A DNA stretch of 64,000 bases, from positions 693,501 to 757,500 of the forward strand of contig WPIO01000022.1 in assembly GCA_009760855.2 (NCBI GenBank). Reading direction: 5' to 3'. Shown piece by piece: positions 57,369-64,000 of the stretch. Source of the stretch: Cristatella mucedo (lineage: Eukaryota; Bryozoa; Phylactolaemata; Cristatellidae). Position 1 is the stretch's first letter; every line of letters begins with the position of its first letter. A model generated the notes under the pieces. It did no database searches. It had not been told where the DNA came from and saw only the letters and a program-made list of their open reading frames with translations. The translations under genes and the position numbers were made by a program.

Positions 57369-58629
57369 GCTACATGAGTGCATCCCATTAACGGAAGCTG
57401 CTGCCGAACGCTTGAGAGGAAGTACCTAGCCATCGACAGCTGGTTTTTCAAATGATTTCTCATTTGGTTCTTTGATTTTTTTACGTGATGTCCTTAATCA
57501 CGTGCACCCTCCTTATGTCACGGCAACTGCTTCCAAGCACAGGCTGCTTTATACAATTGTGCCAATATCGAAAATACGCCCTTCTTCAATGTCTGTCAGT
57601 CAGATTCCATCTAGTTGTGGTTTGTCCACGTCGAAGAGTCAATAGGGTCTTGTGAAATCTCGGTCGAAATAAATTTGTCAGGAAACTGGATAACTTAAGC
57701 ATATAAAAAAAATTCAGCATCGTGAATGCACCTTGCATCGGCTGCATTGTAAGCTGAGTTTAGCATTGATCAGAAGGTCGCTGTAAATGCGCAGCTGAGC
57801 AATTTCCGGGAATCGTTAACTCTAAATACCAATTGGAACTTGCAAGGAAGGTCTAATGAACTGATGCAACTGTTTAGCCGTTTTTTCAACGCTTGTTTAA
57901 AGTATCTTGGATAAGAATGGCAGAAAGGACTGGACGAAAGTTACTTTGGCTTTCACGATCTCTTTTCGTCATTGCAATAAGTTTCACGACAGCAGCTGTT
58001 TTCAGAGGTTTTAAGGACCGCCGTAACCAGGGATATATTTGCAATATTTATTACAGTGGTTAACAGCAGGTCCGTGCTCTTCATAAGGAGAGCAGTTGGA
58101 AGGCATATGGTTCATATATTATAGGTCGTCTTAGTCTGACAGGCAAGTTTGGCAATGAGGTCAAAAGAGACGGGTGCGAAGGAGGAGAGAGAAGAAAATC
58201 AGTGCGATGAACGAATCCGGCAGAGAATTTGTAGAAAAGCTCTGCTTAGTCACTATGTGGGTCACCGGGCAGTATATTTGCTTGTGAGCGGTTTAGAAGA
58301 TGGTCAATTGTGGACATTAGTACTTTTGAATTGTTGACCTGCGATTCAACCACCTCCTAAAACGCAGAATTAGCCACAGTTGAAATATATTAATACAACG
58401 ATCCTTAAATGGCAAGTGGTGAACAGTGATTGGATCCCGATTGCTTGTTAGCTTTTAAAGCCTACTGCTCGCTGTCTTCGCGTCAGCCCTAAGCCATCAG
58501 GCATCTCGGTCGGTACATCTTTGGCAATGTAAAATTTCGGATTACTGAATCTATTTTGTTGCGGAAAGCTGCCACAAAAGAGTGGTGGCTAAGCTGATAT
58601 GTGGACGTTAGCTGACTGCTGTAAGGTGG

Positions 58630-59128
58630 TAGCACCCATTCGGTCGCTGCCTGTCGTGGGCTTACCTGCCGGTTTTCCCTTGGTGCTCTTAACTGAGTAT
58701 CTCGGGTGGCCGGAACGTTGAAACTTTGAAAGAGTGTTCAAAGGGGGCTTTTCGCCTGAATAGCTGAGCATGGAATATTGGAATAGGACCTACTTTCTAT
58801 TTTGTTGGTTTTCGGAACTCGATGTACTTACTGGTTAAAAGGGACAGACGTAGACATTCGCAATTCGGTGTTGTTGAAATTCTTGGATCGCCGAAAGACG
58901 AACAACTGCGAAAGCATTCGACGGGAATGTTTTCGTTAATCAAGAACGAAAGTCGGGGGCGCGAAGGCGATCAGATACCGCCGTAGTTCCGACCATAAAC
59001 GATGCCAACTAGCGATCAGCCGGAGTAGCTTTTTTGCCTCGGCTGGCAGCTTCCGGGAAACCAAAGCCTCAGGGTTCCGGAGGGGGGAAGTTGCTTGCAA
59101 AGCTGAAACTAAAAAGAATTGACGGAAT
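58630..59128 (+). pseudogene. 18S rRNA fragment, degenerate
   Basis: Matches the central part of eukaryotic 18S rRNA: CTCTTAACTGAGTAT, AGAGTGTTCAAAG, TGGAATAGGACC, TCTATTTTGTTGGTTTTCGG, GAAATTCTTGGATCGCC, AACAACTGCGAAAGCATT, AATCAAGAACGAAAGTC, GATCAGATACCGCCGTAGTT, CCGACCATAAACGATGCCAA, AGCTTCCGGGAAACCAAAG and GAATTGACGGAA, where the match stops abruptly. Several universally conserved bases are missing (before GTTGAAATTC and around CGTTGAAACTTTGAA), and both ends of the gene are absent. Hence a dispersed relic, not a working rRNA gene. Confidence 0.88.
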
Positions 59129-59235
59129 AGCTCAGTAGCTCACTTTCTACATGTATGTGTCAATATATTACTCCAGCTATGAAATCGCGCTAGTATGTTC
59201 TAGAATATTAGGGCGTGTGGGCGGAGAGGATCTAG

Positions 59236-59324
59236 TCCAAGCTTATTTCAATATGGGAGAAGTATAACCAGTTTAGATCAAGTTCCAAGCTTAATACAAT
59301 ATGTGAGAAGAAGTATAATCAGTT
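59236..59324. repeat. Local direct duplication, about 42 bp
   Basis: TCCAAGCTTATTTCAATATG with AGAAGTATAACCAGTTTA, then TCCAAGCTTAATACAATATG with AGAAGTATAATCAGTTTA. Lies just 3' of the 18S relic. Confidence 0.8.
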
Positions 59325-59639
59325 TAACCAAGCAGTAGACCTTTATAGCGCGGGTGCCAAACCTAAGTATACCAGGCTGTTCGTAGACCTCGTAGAGTGT
59401 AGGGTCTCGGGACTCCTGTACCTGTTCAATTCCGTGGTGATTACAGGCTTGTGCCTTGCTCGAGCCGTGAATAGTGGCCTTGTTAACTCTTTTATTTAAG
59501 GCTTCGTGGCTTGAGATTTGAGGTACACACCAGCCTAGGTTCATAAGAGGTCGATCTCCGATCGCTTCGCCCACTTTTGGGTAGACGATGCTCAGTGGGG
59601 AAGGGGGTGCCGTTCAGGGTCCAGGCTGCCAACCCCCTC

Positions 59640-59650
59640 CCCCCCCCCGA
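59640..59650. repeat. C-rich run
   Basis: Short C run in a GC-rich stretch. Confidence 0.8.
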
Positions 59651-61328
59651 TGCGGTGACTGTTTTCGCCGCACAGGGGCTGGTTGCGGTTAGCTATATAT
59701 ATACGTTCGCATTACCACGAGCTCCCCTGCAGCTGAAGAGGGGCTGTGGGCTGTGCATCCAAACTGGAACCGAGGCGGCATTACGGTAGTCTCGGTTTGT
59801 GGTTGTGGAGCCATGAAACCATCTAAAAATACCGGAGCCGCGAGCGTAGTTCGGAATAAAAAACAAGGGCCAGCCCAAGAAACTAGATGGTTGGAAATTA
59901 AAAAAAATTGTGACTCGGGAGCTTATCCTCCCCACTAGCGCCAGCCGATGCATCTGCCTGTACGGTTCTTAAAACAAAAGCGCTTCCTTTCAGCAGATAT
60001 TTGGGTAACTACAGCGGCTGCTACCGAACTGCTCGAATGCCTCAACCACAGGATCTTCTTGGACCCATATTCAGGTGACTTCGAGCTATAGACCAATTTT
60101 GGCAATCGAGATACTTAATGCCTTACAGCTCCCAGCTCCCAGACCATTGAACTTTACATTGAGGCTGAACCCGTAAGGCGAAAACATGCTTCGTAATGCG
60201 AAGGTGGGATGCGTTTCCCGGCTCATTTTTCATTAAATGGCCTGCTTTAAAATTCTCACTGGTGATCACAAGAGTTGCCATTGCTCTGTGTAAAAGTTAA
60301 AAGCTGACAAGGCGAGACTCTTTTGGCTGGGAAGGCTTTCCAGCACCCTGAAAGAGCTCGAGCGAGTATTCAATATTTCGCGCTCTCTCTATATTGCTCT
60401 TGCTCAAGCAAGGTCTCTCCAGTTACTCTCCCTGCCGTTCCCTTCACACACGATTAGGTTCAGTGCATGACTTACTACTAGTACTACTATCATATCACCG
60501 GCTCACGGCAGGTAGCCCACCCAGAGGGCGCCAGTCCTTGCACACTCGTGACAATGCAAGCGATGATACATGCCGCAGGTATGCCGACGGCATCGTTCCT
60601 CATTCGTTAGCCTAGCCTCCAGCTCGGAAGATAAGAGGGCCGAGCTCAAAGGTCACGCTCGCGAGGCATTGGAGCGGGTATGAGTACCCTGCTACGGCAC
60701 TCTTAATAAAGCTTATTAGAACCTTAGCTTTGAACTTGCATCTGTGGGCTCGATACCAGTCCCTGCATGCTGCCCGAGTGCATGCGGTTTTAGTTGCAGC
60801 TGGATTCCGAGCTGCGGCCAATATGTCTGCTGTGGTCAGCGACCAGAGATGTTGGCATCCACACACAGCTTTGCTTATGCAGGTCGAGTGAGGCAGGTAA
60901 CGGATAACTCCTGCGAGAGGGATGGGCGAGCACTAAGTTCGGCCTTGAGCAGCTGAAAAGAAGCCTAGCGCTTCGTCTCTCCCGCTGGTAGGATGAAGAG
61001 CAGTTGCAGCTCGGAGACGCGTGAAGGAGTGTGAACCACGCGACCTCTGCCGTGCGGCGGTTCAAGCCCGCTAGCAGCTAGCCAAGTTAGTATTAACCGG
61101 CTTCGTAGCTTGGGCCGAGAGGAAGGTAATCAAGAGATGCCGACAGTACAGCGAGGCGCAGCCTCGAATGGGTCGCTTTCAGGGTATTTCAGCACGAATG
61201 GCCACTTCCACGATCCGTCGGCGACTTATCTTTCAAGTTTCCATCGTGGTTCCAACTCTTGCCGTCGGGACCGTTGCGAATTCCACTGCCGTTGCATGCC
61301 TGACGGCCTCGTGGGCCAGACGTTTTAC

Positions 61329-61373
61329 TCTTTGAGGCAGCAGCAGCAGCTCTCGGCTGCAGTGAGCAGCCAT
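61329..61373 (-). CDS. Possible first coding exon of the vinculin-like gene
   Basis: An ATG opens 15 codons (MAAHCSRELLLLPQR) followed by GTAAAA, phase 0. It would join the phase-0 exon starting VAQLNLLLD at 50706. The join resembles the vinculin start, where a short helix with a conserved Pro is followed by VAQQISHLV. The intron would be about 10.6 kb, the donor is only fair, and the open frame also extends upstream of the ATG, so this is tentative. Confidence 0.25.
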
Positions 61374-62120
61374 TGTGCACAGTGGCAGTGTCTCTCGGCA
61401 GGCCAGCAAGGAAGGCGAAGTCCTGGCTCTATCTAGGCAGCATTCGAGACTGTGGACGATTGCCTTTAGGGGCAATCCGTGCTGACATCCACCCTGGCCT
61501 GAGTGCAGCAGCAGCAGCAGCAGCTACACTCAGGGCCTTGCTACCTGGCTACGTTCTCAGTGCCGACCAAAGGAAGCCACGAGCTTCGCATGCTCTTCGA
61601 GCGCTCGTGTTTCCACTCGCAGCCTCTGTTCGTGGGCTCGAGCCGTGCGGCACATGTAAAGCACTGCGATAAGAGATTTGTCTTCATTGGAACGAGTCTT
61701 TATTATTACGAATCAACTTGCAGCAGTGACAGTAGCAGCTGACACTAGATACAGCACACAATGATCTTACTAACGCTGTCCACTTTCAGACTGCTCAGCA
61801 CAGCATGTCGGGGGGACGCTTTGGCAGCCAGCCTAGTATGCGCTTGCACCGACCCCTTGACAGCTCTGACGCGAGAGCACAGCTGGCCATTGCCAGCGTT
61901 CTTGTACAAATACAGTCATAATTAAAAAGAGGTTCCAGAGCGGTTCCAGCCCGAGCCAACGCCCGTAAGAAAAGCAGCCATGGACTGACAATGCCTTAAA
62001 AAAATATTTCTATACATCGAGTAACCAACCAGGCAGGCCTGTTCTGCTATGTAGCTAGCCAGAGACGAGATGCACGCAGCTTGCTTACATGCAAGTTCTG
62101 GAATGGCCCTTAACGTGCCC

Positions 62121-62275
<155 letters not shown>

Positions 62276-63503
62276 CAGGCATCAGGGAATAATAGAAACC
62301 ATGCCGACGAGCCATCGACGAGCGATTTCGAGGCGCCCAGGAAAGAAGCTGTCTATACCGACTTCCGAGGCAAAGAAAAACCTTGACCGACCGAGCAATA
62401 ATGGTGATGATAGTAATAATAATAAATTACCCAAGTGACCGAGCGCCCACCTAGCATAGTAATAATAAATAACCGAACGAGGTCTCCATTCAAGTCTAGT
62501 CTTCAGCAATGAGACCGCCAAGTGGATCACCAGCTTCGACCTGAGCAACAACCTCACTGACGAATTGGCTCGTCCTTCCAGCAACTCTCGTCACTGCAAC
62601 AGTCCAAAGGGGGAGGGGAACAGCGATGTATGAGCAAACGGCAAGCTGCAACTCTACACAAGGTTAATTCCAGTGGACGCGGTTCACAACGAATGGTTCG
62701 CAGCGAATTCACATGCAGCCAGCCAGCCAAGCAAACGCACACGTGCACGATAAGTCAGAGCACTGAGCAAAGCAGCTTAACGACAGACAGACTGCCGGCC
62801 TCACGACAGATTGCAGATGGGCTGTCGACCTCTGCCCTGTGCTGCTGATACAGGAGGTGCCGTCGTCACCGGATTTTACCAACGGTACGTCGCTCGAATT
62901 AACTGAGAGAGCTCACCAATCAATACAACTGTGCCCAACCCTCCTCTCCCCCGGTCGATCACCACACAGGTGGCATTGGGAGCAATTCGATGAGTGGCTA
63001 AGTGGCTAAAAGGCAGGCACAGAAACACGGCCACCACGTGAAAAGCCCTTTAACTAATTCTACAGAAATGTGGCCACCACGTGCAAAGCTTAACTCGGGA
63101 AGCCTAGAGGTCGCGCCTTTGAACGGCCAGTTGTTTTGTATATCCCCCTCCCACCACTGCATTCCCCACTGACCTACTTGACCTCTACACAAACAGTATT
63201 GCAGCATCAGGATTGGCATTCAGACTGCAGCTGCAGCAGCTTGCCAGCTCAAGTCACACCACGTGCCTCCCCCTCCACACGTGCACAGCTCGACAATAAG
63301 CAAACAGGACAGATACACATTGAATGCCGAGCTGACTGCTGCTGCTGCATGGCAATCTCGTTAAACAGCACAAGACCACGGTTAAAGCTCAGACCACCGA
63401 CCACCATCGCCGAAGCTGCTATCAACAGGGAAGGCATTGCCAGAGAGCGGCTCTGCATGTGGCAGCACACGCGACCACAGGTGCCTTCAGAAAGCCGGGT
63501 GTG

Positions 63504-63800
<297 letters not shown>

Positions 63801-64000
63801 GCCGCTCTATATTCTATATCGCTAAAGGCATTCTGCCGGCACCCGCATGTCGCTAGGATGTGGATGCTGCCCTCTCTCGCTGCATCGCTCCTCTACCGGT
63901 TTCCGGGCGGCATGAAATCACACGGGCGGCGTTTCGTGTGAGTCGACCACCGCTTAAGTTGGCCATAGTTACTCAATACAACTCTACTGCTCGAGGCCTC

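Larger units (their letters stand above)
50707..61328. other. Upstream 10.6 kb: possible first intron or 5' flank
   Basis: Holds LINE-A copies (51.5-52.9 kb), an RT remnant (53.2 kb), SINE-B (55.5 kb), the 10-bp minisatellite (56.4 kb) and the 18S fragment (58.6 kb). The longer open frames at 53-55 kb have no convincing exon structure. Confidence 0.4.

Overview
This is eukaryotic, almost certainly animal, DNA. Genes are split into short exons with GT-AG introns, and introns and flanks are full of microsatellites, non-LTR retrotransposon ends and tRNA-derived SINEs. The main gene belongs to the vinculin/alpha-catenin superfamily, which is typical of animals. A degenerate 18S rRNA fragment near 59 kb reads more like an invertebrate, possibly a flatworm, than a vertebrate; that placement is weak. 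No bacterial features, CRISPR arrays or operons are present.

Layout. (1) 0.8-2.4 kb, plus strand: a small three-exon gene (about 218 residues, function unknown, RVxF-like motif), found by matching splice sites and codon phase. (2) 2.4-5.5 kb: intergenic repeats between two convergent genes. (3) 5.5 to at least 50.7 kb, minus strand: a gene of at least 27 exons encoding a protein of the vinculin/alpha-catenin superfamily. A possible first coding exon lies at 61.3 kb. The 3' exons match the vinculin tail helix by helix, and exons at 31-44 kb match the alpha-catenin/vinculin head and middle. The exon phases agree across the chain except at one junction (15953 to 14570). The sum of the exons is about 1,730 codons, well above vinculin (about 1,066) or alpha-catenin (about 900). 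The excess is an extra block of helical modules between the body and the tail. (4) Inside its introns: a broken Ty3/Gypsy-type retrotransposon (39.3-41.2 kb) with a younger LINE end inserted in it, two LINE families, two SINE families, long simple repeats and a 60-bp perfect palindrome. (5) 51-64 kb: mostly non-coding, with LINE pieces, a 610-bp 10-bp-unit minisatellite, the 18S rRNA relic, a (CT)n block and a (TA)n block.

Retroelements. LINE-A ends in a short hairpin plus (ATT)n. LINE-B ends in ATTAC repeats. SINE-A has a tRNA-like head joined to a tail nearly the same as the LINE-A 3' end, so LINE-A probably mobilised it. SINE-B has a different tail. All element names here are local labels.

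All exon boundaries were read by eye from splice motifs, open frames and remembered family sequences; no search or transcript was available. Intron entries below list what they hold besides the repeats given separately.
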